Below are positions 51,389-60,660 of a stretch of DNA of 64,000 nt, piece by piece. Origin of the DNA: Candidatus Sulfopaludibacter sp. SbA3 (GTDB lineage: Bacteria; Acidobacteriota; Terriglobia; Bryobacterales; Bryobacteraceae). Under the pieces are notes generated by a model that was not told the DNA's origin, made no database searches, and saw only the letters and a list, made by a program, of their open reading frames with translations. Location: NCBI GenBank assembly GCA_945890485.1, contig CAMDCN010000001.1, forward strand, positions 248,001-312,000. The letters are read 5' to 3'. Both the position numbers and the translations under genes were made by a program. Every line of letters begins with the position of its first letter. The first letter of the stretch is position 1.

Positions 51389-52812
51389 TTTGCAACTCCC
51401 TGGGTGAAGACGGCCAACTGGGACGGCGCCCCGTGCTGGGGATCCTCTGGGCCAACAGGCTCGAAACGAACGGAGTAGCCAAAGCGATTGGCCATCCGGG
51501 TGGCCCAGTCTTGGAACTCGGCGCGTGTCCACTCAAACCGATGGTCGGTGTGGCGAAACTTGCCTTCGGGTAGGGTGGGGAACAGGACGTTGTACTCCCG
51601 ATTTGGGGTGGTGATGAGGATGTAGCGGGGACGGGCGAATTCAAAGAGCACCCGCTCCAGTGCGATCAGACGGGCAGGATCGAGATGCTCAATCACTTCG
51701 ACCAACGCAGCGGCGTCGAAGCCTTCGAGGCGCTTGTCCCGATAGAGCAGCGAGCCTTGGATGAGTTCGATCCGTTCGCGTTGGCGCGGCGCAAGCGTTT
51801 CCAGATGGAGGCGCTGGGCGGCAATTTCCAGCGACCGGTGGCTGACGTCCATTCCCTGTACTTTTTCGAAACGCCGATCGGCGAGAAGGCGGCGGATTAG
51901 TTTGCCTTCGCCACAGCCGAGATCGAGCACACTTTTGGCTTGCAGGGTGGTGAGGAGCGCGGCGACTTGATTCAGGCGGTGGGTGTGCAACGTCATCGGC
52001 CGTTCCAGATCCTGTTCGGCCAAAGCGGCCACTTCCGGGGCGGTGGCGTCGCCGCCTGGCTCGGCGGACTCGTCGAGCAAACGAGCCTCTTCAACGAGGC
52101 GGGCGACGGCCTGATCCATCAGCGAGTGGCGTCGCTTCAGGTAGCGGCTGATGATTAACTGCTGTTCGGGATGCCGGCCGAGCCAGCCCTCGCCATGACG
52201 CAACAGCTTATCCACTTCGGCTTCGCCAACGAAGTAGTGCTTGGATTCGTCGAGAACCGGCAACAGGACATACAGGTGGGTGAGCAGGTCATGCACCGTG
52301 CCGGTACACGAGAGGCAGAGGCGGAAGTACGGGCTTTCGCCCCATTCGGGGAACCGGTCATCAAGAGCAAGTCGCGTCGCTTCCACCTGATAACCGAGGG
52401 GTTCGAAGAGTTTCGTCAGCACTTCGGCTCCGCCGCGTGCCCGGACGACTTCGACAATCGCGGTGAGATTCAACTTCGCATGGACCAACTCCGGCCGCTT
52501 CTTGCATTTGCCGGCTAAGGCCGTCCCGAAGATGCGTCCCAGTGCGACGGTGAGATAGGAGGAGGCTACATAGGGCCGATCGTTGACGTACTGTTCCAAT
52601 TGCTGCGCGCCACGAACCAGTTCAACCGGGTTGATCTCCAGTAACAGGTGCGCCGAGCAACGCTCCTCGGACGCCTCCGAATAGAACACGTTCGCTACCC
52701 CGAATGGTAAGTCTACCGTGTTCAGGTTTGCCGGGTTCTTATGTAGCAGATATCCGAGATCGAGTGCGTTCTCGCTGTCGTTTGTTTGAGTTTGCGAAAT
52801 GGTAAGCAGCAT
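51385..52812 (-). CDS. hen1: Hen1 3'-terminal RNA ribose 2'-O-methyltransferase
   Basis: A 475-residue protein that methylates the 3'-terminal ribose during RNA repair. The N-terminal ~240 residues form the Hen1 N-domain that activates Pnkp ligation (LDLGYLLHKNPANLN; SYLTVALGRIFGTAL). The methyltransferase half has VLDLGCGEGKL near 295-305, the metal-binding E372-x-x-E375-H376 (EVIEH) and H421/H424 in FRHTDHRFEW. It is the upstream partner of pnkp, overlapping by four bases. By family, it marks repaired ends against repeat cutting. Confidence 0.94.
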   Translation of the reverse strand: MLLTISQTQTNDSENALDLGYLLHKNPANLNTVDLPFGVANVFYSEASEERCSAHLLLEINPVELVRGAQQLEQYVNDRPYVASSYLTVALGRIFGTALAGKCKKRPELVHAKLNLTAIVEVVRARGGAEVLTKLFEPLGYQVEATRLALDDRFPEWGESPYFRLCLSCTGTVHDLLTHLYVLLPVLDESKHYFVGEAEVDKLLRHGEGWLGRHPEQQLIISRYLKRRHSLMDQAVARLVEEARLLDESAEPGGDATAPEVAALAEQDLERPMTLHTHRLNQVAALLTTLQAKSVLDLGCGEGKLIRRLLADRRFEKVQGMDVSHRSLEIAAQRLHLETLAPRQRERIELIQGSLLYRDKRLEGFDAAALVEVIEHLDPARLIALERVLFEFARPRYILITTPNREYNVLFPTLPEGKFRHTDHRFEWTRAEFQDWATRMANRFGYSVRFEPVGPEDPQHGAPSQLAVFTQGVAK

Positions 52813-52845
52813 CCGGCAAACTTCAGCGTCGCACGGATGAGTTCG

Positions 52846-54222
52846 TCAGGCCAACAGGAACTTCGTGAACTCCCGCTCGCCATGGACATCCGTCAGCCGC
52901 ATGTCGCGGCTTTGATAGAAGTAAGTCAACTTGGTGTGGTCCATACCCATCAGCCGCAAAATCGTCGCGTTGACGTCGTGGCTGTCCACCGGGTTCTCCA
53001 CCGGGCGCAAACCAAACTCATCCGTCGCGCCATACACCTTGCCACCCTTGATCCCCGCTCCCGCCATCCACATCGAGAATGCGTACGGATGATGGTCGCG
53101 GCCGTTGGCGCCTTCCGCCAGCGGCGTCCGTCCAAACTCAGTGCCCCAAATCACCAGCGTCTGATCCAGCAGACCACGGGCCTTTAGGTCGGTCAGCAGA
53201 CCAGCGATCGGCAAGTCGCTCTTCGCCGCCATTTTGTTGTGACCGCCCGTCAGGTCGCTGTGTGCGTCCCAGTCGTCCCCCTGATGCGTGCCGGAGTAAA
53301 GCTGGATAAACCGCACCCCGCGCTCGGCCAACCTGCGAGCCAGGAGGCACTTGCGGCCAAAATCGTCAGTCTTCGGTTCGCCGATGCCGTAAATCTTCTT
53401 CGTCGCTTCGCTCTCGCTCGAAATATCCACCGCATCGGGCGCCGCGGACTGCATCCGATACGCCAGTTCGTAGGAGGCCAGCCGCGCCTCCAGATCCGAA
53501 TCGCCGGGCCGCTTTGCCAAGTGCTGCTGATTCAACTGATTCAGAAAGTCGAGCGTCGTCCGCTGCGTCTTCTCCGCAATGCCGTCTGGCGTGGCAAGGT
53601 CGAGAATGGGATACTTGCCGCCACGGAAAACGGTGCCCTGATAAATCGCCGGCAGGAAACCCGCGCCGTAGCCCTGCGGACCGCACTTCATCGCGCCGTC
53701 CGACATGACGACGAACCCCGGCAAGTTTTCGTTCTCCGATCCAAGCCCGTAAATCGACCACGAGCCGAGGCTGGGCCGCCCCGGGAACTGCGAGCCGGTG
53801 CTGCGAAGGTACATCGCGGGCGCATGGTCAAACGCGTCACCATAGCAGGAGCGGACCAGGGCCAAGGAATCGGCGTGCTTAGCGATATTGGGAAATAGAT
53901 CGGAGATCTCGAGGCCGGACTGACCATAGCGCCGAAACTGCCACGGCGAACCGCGCATGATGGCTTTCGTAAAGTCGATCCGGCTGGTCTTCAGGCCCTT
54001 CACGAAGGAAGCCGGAATCGTTTGACCGGAACGCTTGGTAAGTTCTGGCTTCGGGTCCCACGTGTCGATATGGCTCACGCCGCCATGCATGAAGAGATAG
54101 ATGACGGTCTTTACTTTGGTCGGGAAATGCGATGGCTTCGTGCCGGCTTCAAGCAGGCTCGCAGCGGCCAACGCGCCGAAGCCGGCGCCGGTCGTGGAAA
54201 GAAAGTTGCGGCGAGTGAGCAT
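52846..54222 (-). CDS. DUF1501 Tat-exported protein
   Basis: A 458-residue DUF1501 protein of the sulfatase/alkaline phosphatase-like fold. The Tat signal is MLTRRNFLSTTGAGFGALAA. Family motifs are visible: MHGGVSHIDTWDPKPEL, AMYLRSTGSQFPGRPSLGSW, and WGTEFGRTPLAEGANGRDHH near the end. The metal-ligand pattern (His/Asp) suggests a phosphoesterase-like site. It starts six bases after the DUF1549/DUF1553 gene stop; the pair is typical of acidobacteria and planctomycetes. A longer start to 54387 overlaps that gene. Confidence 0.9.
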   Translation of the reverse strand: MLTRRNFLSTTGAGFGALAAASLLEAGTKPSHFPTKVKTVIYLFMHGGVSHIDTWDPKPELTKRSGQTIPASFVKGLKTSRIDFTKAIMRGSPWQFRRYGQSGLEISDLFPNIAKHADSLALVRSCYGDAFDHAPAMYLRSTGSQFPGRPSLGSWSIYGLGSENENLPGFVVMSDGAMKCGPQGYGAGFLPAIYQGTVFRGGKYPILDLATPDGIAEKTQRTTLDFLNQLNQQHLAKRPGDSDLEARLASYELAYRMQSAAPDAVDISSESEATKKIYGIGEPKTDDFGRKCLLARRLAERGVRFIQLYSGTHQGDDWDAHSDLTGGHNKMAAKSDLPIAGLLTDLKARGLLDQTLVIWGTEFGRTPLAEGANGRDHHPYAFSMWMAGAGIKGGKVYGATDEFGLRPVENPVDSHDVNATILRLMGMDHTKLTYFYQSRDMRLTDVHGEREFTKFLLA

Positions 54223-54227
54223 GTTAG

Positions 54228-56501
54228 CTAGTCCACGTAAAGAAATTCGTTGAGATTGAATAGGCCGCGAACCAGCTCCGTTAGGGCCGCTTCGCGGGTG
54301 CCGGCGTTCTGCTGTTGAGTCGCCAGAAAGGCAAGGGCAGACTGGCGTTCGACGTCCGTGGGTGGACGGACGAGAATGCGCTGCCATGCGGTCTGCACGG
54401 GGTCTGCTGCGGCGGCAAGTTCGACGGCCATTGCACGTGCCTGGCGGAGCAGGAAGTCGCCGTTAAAGAGGCTTAGCGACTGCGGGGCCGAGGTGGAGGA
54501 CTCCCTTCGGGCGCACGTCATCATACTCTCCGGCGCATCAAAGACTTCGAGCATGGGCAAACGAAAAGTCCGCTTCTGGAACATGTAAACGGCACGGCGG
54601 GTATACTCGGACTGGTCGTAGGAGAGCACCCAAGTCTCTTCCGGGCGGCCGATGAGGTTAAACAGCTCTTCCTTGCTCAGTGGCGGCACGACGGGCTTCC
54701 CGTGCATTTTCAGGTTCAGCGAACCGGCTGATTGCAGCACTGCGTCGTGGATCTCTTCGGCGGCCAGGCGGCGGCGCTTGAAGCCGGCGAGGTAGATGTT
54801 TTCAGGGTCGGCGGGGTTGGGCGCGACGGCTTGGCGATAGGTGGCGCTCGTCAGAATTAGCCGGTGCAGACGCTTGAACGAACCGCCGTTGGTGGTGAAC
54901 TCACTGGCGAGCCAATCCAGGAGCTCAGGGTGGGAGGGCGCGGCGCCACGGGTGCCGAAGTCGTTGGGTGTGGCGACGATGCCCCGGCCGAAGTGTTGCT
55001 GCCAGATGCGGTTGACGATGATGCGGTTCGTGAGCGGGTGGTCGGCTTTGGTCAGCCAAGCGGCCAGGGCGGCACGGCGACCGGTGGTGGGTTGATAGGG
55101 AATCGGGCCGGTGGCGACGGGCAACTCCGGAGCGTCGAGCGAAACGTCGCCACCTCCCAAGGCCGTGAAAAAGCCGGGGAATATCTCCTGTTTGCCTTTG
55201 CCGGGGATGAACGTTTTCGGTGAGACGTCACTGATATCGGTGATGCCGCAGGCGAATGGTTTCGCTTTGTAGTTGGCGAACATCTTCACCAGGCGCTGCT
55301 GGACTTGCAGTAGCTTGGTGGCATCGGCGGGATCGGCGCAATTGGCAAGATCCTTACAAGTCGCGCGGATCGCTCGGATCTGTTCCCCAATTTCGCGGAG
55401 TTGGATTTCGCGCTTGTTCTCGCCGGTATCGAAACCCAGCGATTCAAGGCGGCTGAGGGGGACGCGCGTTTTCACGAAAGGCGCGAAGATGGCTTGCATG
55501 CGGAAGTAGTCCCGCTGCGGAATGGGATCGAACTTATGATCGTGGCAGCGGGCGCAGCCGGCCGATAGTCCCAGGACGACCGACGAGGTGGTGTCGACAA
55601 AGTCGGTAAGGGTTTCGACGCGGTTGATGTCGGCTTGGTCGGGGAAGTAGTCGCGATTGGGACCGACGCAATAATAGCCCGTGCCGGTAATGGCGACGGG
55701 ATCATCGCGGAAGAGTTCGTCACCGGCGATCTGTTCGCGAAGAAAGAGGGGATAGGGCTTGTCGTTGTTGAAGGAGTCGATGACGTAGTCGCGGTAGCGC
55801 CAGGCGTCGGGGATATGGGTATCGAGTTCAAAGCCAGCGGTGTCGGAGTAGCGAACGAGATCGAGCCAGTAGCGGCCCCACTTTTCGCCGTAGCGCGGGG
55901 AGGCCAGGAGCTGGTCGACGAGTTGTTCGTAGGGCGGGGCGGCGGCGAGTTGGGCGGCTGTAGGGGGAAGGCCGGTGACGTCGAGGTAGAGCCGGCGGAC
56001 GAGGGTGGCGCGGTCAGCCTCCGGGGCTGGAGTCAGCTTCTTTTCCGCGTGCTTGGCGGCGATGAACTGGTCGATGGGAGTTTTGGCCCAGGTGCCAGGA
56101 ACAGTAGGAACGGAGGGCCGGCGAACGGGTTGGAAGGACCACCAGTTCGGGATGGGTGCGGAGGGCGCGCTGAGCCAAGGTGCGCCCGCCTCGATCCACT
56201 CCTTGAGAATGGCGACTTCGGCGGCGGGGAGCGGCTTGGCGGCGGGCATGGCGGGAACGCCGGTGAGGCGGGCGACGGCTTTATAGAGCCGGCTGGCGGT
56301 CGCATCACCGGGGACTAGGGCGGGTCCGGCATGGCCGCCCTTGAGAGCCGCCTCGCGAGTGGAAAGATCGAGGCCGGAGAGTTTGGCCGTGCTGCTATGG
56401 CAGCCAAGGCAGTTCTTGGCGAGAACGCCGTGGGCGCGTTCGGCGATGTCCTGCGCGGAAAGCGAATAAGCGATTAGCGCGGTGAGGACTAGTGCTCGCA
56501 T
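54228..56501 (-). CDS. PSCyt1/DUF1549/DUF1553 exported protein
   Basis: A roughly 757-residue exported protein. A signal (MRALVLTALIAYSLSA) is followed by a planctomycete-type cytochrome c motif CLGCH at 31-35. DUF1549 begins near residue 130 (TPIDQFIAAKHAEKKLTPAPE) with DVTGLPPTAAQL and GCARCHDHKFDPI (second C-x-x-CH). DUF1553 fills the C-terminal third (LTNRIIVNRIWQQHFGRGIV; LFNLNEFLYVD end). The ATG at 56501 fits the signal; ATG 56516 adds five residues. It is divergent from the ROK kinase and pairs with DUF1501. Confidence 0.9.
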   Translation of the reverse strand: MRALVLTALIAYSLSAQDIAERAHGVLAKNCLGCHSSTAKLSGLDLSTREAALKGGHAGPALVPGDATASRLYKAVARLTGVPAMPAAKPLPAAEVAILKEWIEAGAPWLSAPSAPIPNWWSFQPVRRPSVPTVPGTWAKTPIDQFIAAKHAEKKLTPAPEADRATLVRRLYLDVTGLPPTAAQLAAAPPYEQLVDQLLASPRYGEKWGRYWLDLVRYSDTAGFELDTHIPDAWRYRDYVIDSFNNDKPYPLFLREQIAGDELFRDDPVAITGTGYYCVGPNRDYFPDQADINRVETLTDFVDTTSSVVLGLSAGCARCHDHKFDPIPQRDYFRMQAIFAPFVKTRVPLSRLESLGFDTGENKREIQLREIGEQIRAIRATCKDLANCADPADATKLLQVQQRLVKMFANYKAKPFACGITDISDVSPKTFIPGKGKQEIFPGFFTALGGGDVSLDAPELPVATGPIPYQPTTGRRAALAAWLTKADHPLTNRIIVNRIWQQHFGRGIVATPNDFGTRGAAPSHPELLDWLASEFTTNGGSFKRLHRLILTSATYRQAVAPNPADPENIYLAGFKRRRLAAEEIHDAVLQSAGSLNLKMHGKPVVPPLSKEELFNLIGRPEETWVLSYDQSEYTRRAVYMFQKRTFRLPMLEVFDAPESMMTCARRESSTSAPQSLSLFNGDFLLRQARAMAVELAAAADPVQTAWQRILVRPPTDVERQSALAFLATQQQNAGTREAALTELVRGLFNLNEFLYVD

Positions 56502-56527
56502 AACTGCATACAACATACAATAAGGAG

Positions 56528-57316
56528 ATGTTCGGAGCAATCGAAGCGGGTGGCACAAAGTTCGTGTGCGCAGTGGGGACGGGACCGGGAGATGTGGTGC
56601 TTTCCGCCGAAATCCCCACGACAACGCCGGAGGAGACGATGGCCGGCGTGGCGGCTTTCTTCGCCGGGAAGAAACTGAAACGAGTGGGCATCGCCTGCTT
56701 TGGGCCGGTCGATTTGGCTGGGGGTCGCATTGCGAAGACGACGCCGAAGGTCGCGTGGCGAGGCTACGGAATTCAAGCGGCGGTGGAGCGAGTGCTGAAG
56801 GCAAAGACCGTGCTCGATACGGACGTGAACGGTGCCGCACTGGGCGAACACTTGTGGGGCGCGGGGCAGGGCGTGGATCCACTGTTATACGTGACGGTCG
56901 GGACCGGGATCGGCGGCGGCGGCGTGGTCGGCGGCAAACTGTTGCATGGACTGCTGCATCCGGAGATGGGCCACGTCCGGGTGCCGAGGGTGGACGCAGA
57001 GCCGGGTGTTTGTTTCGCTCATGGGGATTGCCTCGAAGGTCTCGCTTCGGGTCCAGCGATTGCGACGCGCGGCTACGATTACGACTTGGCGGCGGAGTAC
57101 CTGGGAATGGCGATGCAAATCTATTCGTGCGTTTTGTCACCACGAATGGTGCTACTCGGGGGCGGGGTGATGAAGCACCCGGGCATGCTAGGCAAGGTGC
57201 GTGCGGCGGCGAAGCGGTATATGGCCGGCTACGCGCCGATGCCGGTGATCCGCGCGCCCAAGTTTGGGCAGCGGGCGGGCACAATGGGAGCGCTGGCGTT
57301 GGCGGTGCGCGGTTGA
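56528..57316 (+). CDS. ROK-family sugar kinase
   Basis: A 262-residue ATP-dependent sugar kinase, fructokinase-like. It shows GAIEAGGTKFVCAVG (phosphate-binding loop), GIACFGPVDL, catalytic Asp99 in LDTDVNGAALGE, and the ROK zinc motif with C162, H165 and C168 in CFAHGDCLEGLASGPAI. It is about 25-40 residues shorter than usual because the segment after GPAI is reduced. AAGGAG sits seven bases before the ATG. Its stop overlaps a TTG start of the acyltransferase gene. Confidence 0.87.
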   Translation: MFGAIEAGGTKFVCAVGTGPGDVVLSAEIPTTTPEETMAGVAAFFAGKKLKRVGIACFGPVDLAGGRIAKTTPKVAWRGYGIQAAVERVLKAKTVLDTDVNGAALGEHLWGAGQGVDPLLYVTVGTGIGGGGVVGGKLLHGLLHPEMGHVRVPRVDAEPGVCFAHGDCLEGLASGPAIATRGYDYDLAAEYLGMAMQIYSCVLSPRMVLLGGGVMKHPGMLGKVRAAAKRYMAGYAPMPVIRAPKFGQRAGTMGALALAVRG

Positions 57317-58413
57317 TTCTTTTTTCGGAAGCGTTGCGCCTGTTCATGCATGGCGTTCTGAAGGTTTTGCTGCGCGTGAAGCGCCGCGGGGAGAAGCTGC
57401 CTGCGGCTGGCCCGGCGCTGGTGGCGGCGAATCACTATTCGTTTCTCGATGCTTTTCTAATGGGGAGCGGAACGCGGCGTTGGATCCGGTATCTGCTCTG
57501 GAAGCCTTACTACGAGAACAAGTACGCCCAGCCGTTTGCGAAGGCGCTGTTCTGTATTCCGATGGCGCAGGAAGGCATCCGGGAGATCGTAGCGAATCTG
57601 CGCGGGGCGCAAGCGGTGATCAAAGAAGGCCATATGGTGGGGATCTTTCCGGAAGGGGAGATCACCCGGACGGGAGCGATGGCTCCGTTTCGGCGGGGGT
57701 ATGAGAAGATCCTGCAGGGAACGTCGGCGCCGATTATCCCGATGCACATTAGCGGTTTGTGGAAGCATCCGTTGTCGCCAACGCCGGCGCCCTGGTTTCC
57801 GTGGCGGCGTTGGAACGTGACGATCTCGATCGGAAAGCCGCTACCGGCAGAGACGACGCCCGAGGAGTTGCAGAGGCAGGTGCTGCGATTGATTGGGGAG
57901 ACCTTGGCGGAACGGTTTCGCGATGTAGCCCTGCGCGAGCGGGAGACTCCGGCGGTGGGGTCGATGACGTTTGGCGAATGGTGGCGGGAGGCGAACCAGA
58001 GGAAGGGCGGCCGGATAGAAGACGTGACGGCAGCGGACGACCGGGAGTATGCCATCGGGGTGATGGCGGCGGTGATGGCGATGGGGGATCGGCCGATCGT
58101 TTTCGATGGGGTGCCGGTGCGGCAGCAGGATCTGCTGGCGACGATTGAAAGCGCAGCGATGTTTGGCACTCCGGCCGCTGGGCGACTGTACCAGTTACTG
58201 TTTGCGATGGCGATGGGATGGCCATTGAAAACGGGAGAAGGGAAGTGGCTCGTCTATTGGGAGATGGGTGGCCCGGTGGCATTTGAGGGTAAGCCGGTAC
58301 TGGGGATGACTCCGCGGGTGGATACGGAGGGGATGTTGCACTTGCTCGGGCCGGGCCGGGAGGAAGAGTGGGCGACGGGGCAGTTGGCGGCAGGGCTGGT
58401 AGCGGTGGAATAG
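57313..58413 (+). CDS. PlsC-like lysophospholipid acyltransferase with C-terminal extension
   Basis: A 366-residue protein. The first ~215 residues are a PlsC-type acyltransferase: NHYSFLDAF gives the HX4D motif and GIFPEGEITRTG gives the PEG motif. The last ~140 residues (MTFGEWWREANQRKGGRI ...) form an unassigned acidic/alpha-beta domain. The TTG at 57313 overlaps the ROK stop; ATG at 57346 is the alternative start. It may acylate glycerophospholipids at the inner membrane. The large upstream frame (to 56566) is a shadow of the ROK gene. Confidence 0.82.
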   Translation: MILFSEALRLFMHGVLKVLLRVKRRGEKLPAAGPALVAANHYSFLDAFLMGSGTRRWIRYLLWKPYYENKYAQPFAKALFCIPMAQEGIREIVANLRGAQAVIKEGHMVGIFPEGEITRTGAMAPFRRGYEKILQGTSAPIIPMHISGLWKHPLSPTPAPWFPWRRWNVTISIGKPLPAETTPEELQRQVLRLIGETLAERFRDVALRERETPAVGSMTFGEWWREANQRKGGRIEDVTAADDREYAIGVMAAVMAMGDRPIVFDGVPVRQQDLLATIESAAMFGTPAAGRLYQLLFAMAMGWPLKTGEGKWLVYWEMGGPVAFEGKPVLGMTPRVDTEGMLHLLGPGREEEWATGQLAAGLVAVE

Positions 58414-58416
58414 CGG

Positions 58417-58890
58417 ATGGGGCGAACAGAATGGGCTTTGGCTTCGCTCCTGCTTCTTCTTTTGCCGGGATGCGCGCGCGAAACCCATTTCACAACGGAA
58501 TGCTTTGAGCGTTTCGAGATCGGGGAGCCGCCGCCGTTTGGATGGGGTCCAGGGAGCTATTCGGAAGGCCACCTACAGGTGCTTGTCTGGCGCCTACCCG
58601 CTGGGCGATCACCGCAGTCGGACCCGTACCAAATCAGTTTCGACCCGCGGCTAAGCGCGATGCAGCAGCATCAGGTTGAGAACTTTGTCCGGGGAATATT
58701 GAAACGAAGCAAGGTGCGCGCAGCCTGCATCAGCGAGGGTCCTCTACGATTCGAACTCACGACGGTGCAGAGCGCCCAGCCGCCCGGGATCGAATCACTT
58801 TCCGTGAGCGGCAAAACCATTGAAATCCGAATGAGAGTATCTTCTCGTGATCCTGGGCCGGACCGCATGTTTTTGCCTAGTCGGCCATAA
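58417..58890 (+). CDS. hypothetical lipoprotein
   Basis: A 157-residue predicted lipoprotein with lipobox LPGC near residue 19 and a Cys-bearing beta-rich mature part (TTECFERFEIGEPPPFGW). No family recognised. It begins three bases after the acyltransferase stop, so likely co-transcribed. Its last 14 bases overlap the convergent DUF1697 gene. Confidence 0.5.
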   Translation: MGRTEWALASLLLLLLPGCARETHFTTECFERFEIGEPPPFGWGPGSYSEGHLQVLVWRLPAGRSPQSDPYQISFDPRLSAMQQHQVENFVRGILKRSKVRAACISEGPLRFELTTVQSAQPPGIESLSVSGKTIEIRMRVSSRDPGPDRMFLPSRP

Positions 58891-59344
58891 GTTCGTGCAG
58901 TTTGGTCACAGTCCGCCAGTTGCGCATCGTTCCTCCCTTGGGCGATGCGGCGGCCAGTTTGCTGCGGCCGACCCCATTGGGTAGATAGAGATAGACGTGA
59001 AGTCCGCTGAGGGTTAAGGCTTCCGGCGGGTGAGCAACCGGGAGCGGGGTTGAGGGCGGCTCGAACAGGAAAGCGACATGCGAATGTTCTGGCGGGTAGG
59101 GGTTACCGGCAACAACCGCGTCGAGCTCGGCGGCAGTGCGGATCAACGCAGGGAAGGGAAGGCGACTGGGCAGTGCGGCGGCGACGGCGGGTTCGGCGTT
59201 GAATAGGACATTACCGGATTGAATATAGGTTCGGACGTTGGTGCATCCTGCTGCTTCGCACAGCCGGACGAGTTCCGCCATGGGAAGGCTGGTGCGGCCG
59301 CCCACGTTGATTCCCCGCAGCAAGGCAAGGTAGGTTGAAGGCAT
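58877..59344 (-). CDS. DUF1697-family protein
   Basis: A 155-residue DUF1697 protein. The diagnostic opening STYLALLRGINVGGRTSLPM and the YIQSGNVLF motif are complete, so the ATG at 59344 is well supported. The end is GTMRNWRTVTKLHELM, also typical. Cytoplasmic; function unknown. Its start codon overlaps the divergent cupin's start by two bases (CATG at 59342-59345), so each gene's promoter must lie inside the other. Confidence 0.87.
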   Translation of the reverse strand: MPSTYLALLRGINVGGRTSLPMAELVRLCEAAGCTNVRTYIQSGNVLFNAEPAVAAALPSRLPFPALIRTAAELDAVVAGNPYPPEHSHVAFLFEPPSTPLPVAHPPEALTLSGLHVYLYLPNGVGRSKLAAASPKGGTMRNWRTVTKLHELMAD

Positions 59345-59702
59345 GAACAAGGTTAACTTGGCGGAGAAGCTGGCGCTGATCAGCGACCACTGGAATCCGC
59401 GCGTGGTGGGCGAATTGAACAGCCAACACGTCAAGCTCGTGAAGTTTGCCGGGGAGTTCGTTTGGCATGACCACGCAGGGGAGGACGAGATGTTTCTGGT
59501 GGTCAAAGGGCGGTTCCGGATGGAGTTCCGAGACCGGACCGTTGAGCTGGAAGCTGGAGAGTTCCTGATCGTACCCCGCGGCGTGGAGCACCGGCCGGTA
59601 GCAGCGGAAGAGGTGGAGGTCCTACTGTTTGAACCTGCCGAAATCCAGCACACGGGGACAGTCGAATCCCCGCTAACACGACACGATTGGGAACGGATAT
59701 GA
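59343..59702 (+). CDS. cupin-domain protein
   Basis: A 119-residue single cupin of the ectoine-synthase-like/mannose-isomerase-like type. It has the cupin motif 1 (EFVWHDHAGEDEMFLVVKGRF, with H, H, E) and a motif 2 (FLIVPRGVEHRPVA). Metal binding is expected; substrate unknown. The start at 59343 overlaps the divergent DUF1697 start and has GAAGG just upstream and AAGGTAGG ten bases upstream. It is followed by a nucleoside hydrolase. Confidence 0.85.
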   Translation: MNKVNLAEKLALISDHWNPRVVGELNSQHVKLVKFAGEFVWHDHAGEDEMFLVVKGRFRMEFRDRTVELEAGEFLIVPRGVEHRPVAAEEVEVLLFEPAEIQHTGTVESPLTRHDWERI

Positions 59703-59709
59703 TCGCGTG

Positions 59710-60660
59710 ATGTTCGCACGCTTCCTGGTCCTCGCTTTGTCCACGGCACTTCTCCTGACAGCGCAATCGCGCATACCGGTCGTCCTGTCGACTGACGTCG
59801 GCAACGAAATCGATGATCAATGGACCATCGTCTATCTGCTGCTCCGGGAGGATCTGGACGTCAAGGGAATCCTATCGGCGCATGCGCCGTCAATTCGTCC
59901 CCCAGCCGGTAAAGTTTCGCTGGACATTTTGCGCGACGTGGTGGAGCAGCGCATGGGTTTGGCCGTCCATCCGCCGCTTATTGAAGGCGCCAGCGTACCG
60001 TTGGCTTCGCGGGCGCAGGCGCAGTCCTCGCCGGCGGTTGATTTCCTAATTGCGGCCTCGCGGCCCTACTCGGAGGCCAACCGGCTGCAGGTGCTGAACA
60101 TCGGAGCCATCACCGATGTGGCCAGCGCCATCCTGAAGGACCCCTCGATCACGCGCCGCATCCGCGTGATCAATATGGGCTTTCACGATTCCGTCAAGGG
60201 CGGTAACGAGTTCAATATTGCCAACGATCCCTTAGCGATGCAAGTGGTGCTCGACTCGGATGTCCCGCTGGTTACCGGCCCCGGTGACGTTTGCCGGCGC
60301 GACCTGGCGCTTTCACTCGACCAGGCGCGGCAGATGGTATCCACTCGGGGACCGATCGGCGCGTGGCTCTGGACGGAGTTTCAAGCGTGGTACTACCGGC
60401 ACGTGAAACCGCTTCGCAAGGACGACTTCTCGAAGCCCTGGATGATCTGGGACAACATCACGCTGGCCTACCTGCTGGGGCTGGCCGAGTCGCAGGAGGC
60501 GCCGCGTCCTCGGCTGACGGAGGCGATGCAGTTCGAACCCAGGACCACCGGGAACGCCGCTAAAATGACGTGGATCACTCGCGTGAATAGCCAAGCAATG
60601 TGGGCCGATTTCCTGGAGCGCCTGGATCGCTTCCAGGCGACCCATGCGGTACCGCGCTAA
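59710..60660 (+). CDS. nucleoside hydrolase-like (DUF1593-like) exported protein
   Basis: A 316-residue exported protein. The signal ends near LLLTAQ. The calcium site is VVLSTDVGNEIDDQW near residue 25-40, a variant of the nucleoside-hydrolase DTDxGxDD motif. A second region is FNIANDPLAMQVVL, and DNITLAYLLGL near the end supplies the last Asp. It probably cleaves N-glycosidic bonds in the periplasm. ATG 59710 (the GTG at 59707 precedes). Its stop overlaps zapA tail-to-tail by four bases. Confidence 0.82.
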   Translation: MFARFLVLALSTALLLTAQSRIPVVLSTDVGNEIDDQWTIVYLLLREDLDVKGILSAHAPSIRPPAGKVSLDILRDVVEQRMGLAVHPPLIEGASVPLASRAQAQSSPAVDFLIAASRPYSEANRLQVLNIGAITDVASAILKDPSITRRIRVINMGFHDSVKGGNEFNIANDPLAMQVVLDSDVPLVTGPGDVCRRDLALSLDQARQMVSTRGPIGAWLWTEFQAWYYRHVKPLRKDDFSKPWMIWDNITLAYLLGLAESQEAPRPRLTEAMQFEPRTTGNAAKMTWITRVNSQAMWADFLERLDRFQATHAVPR

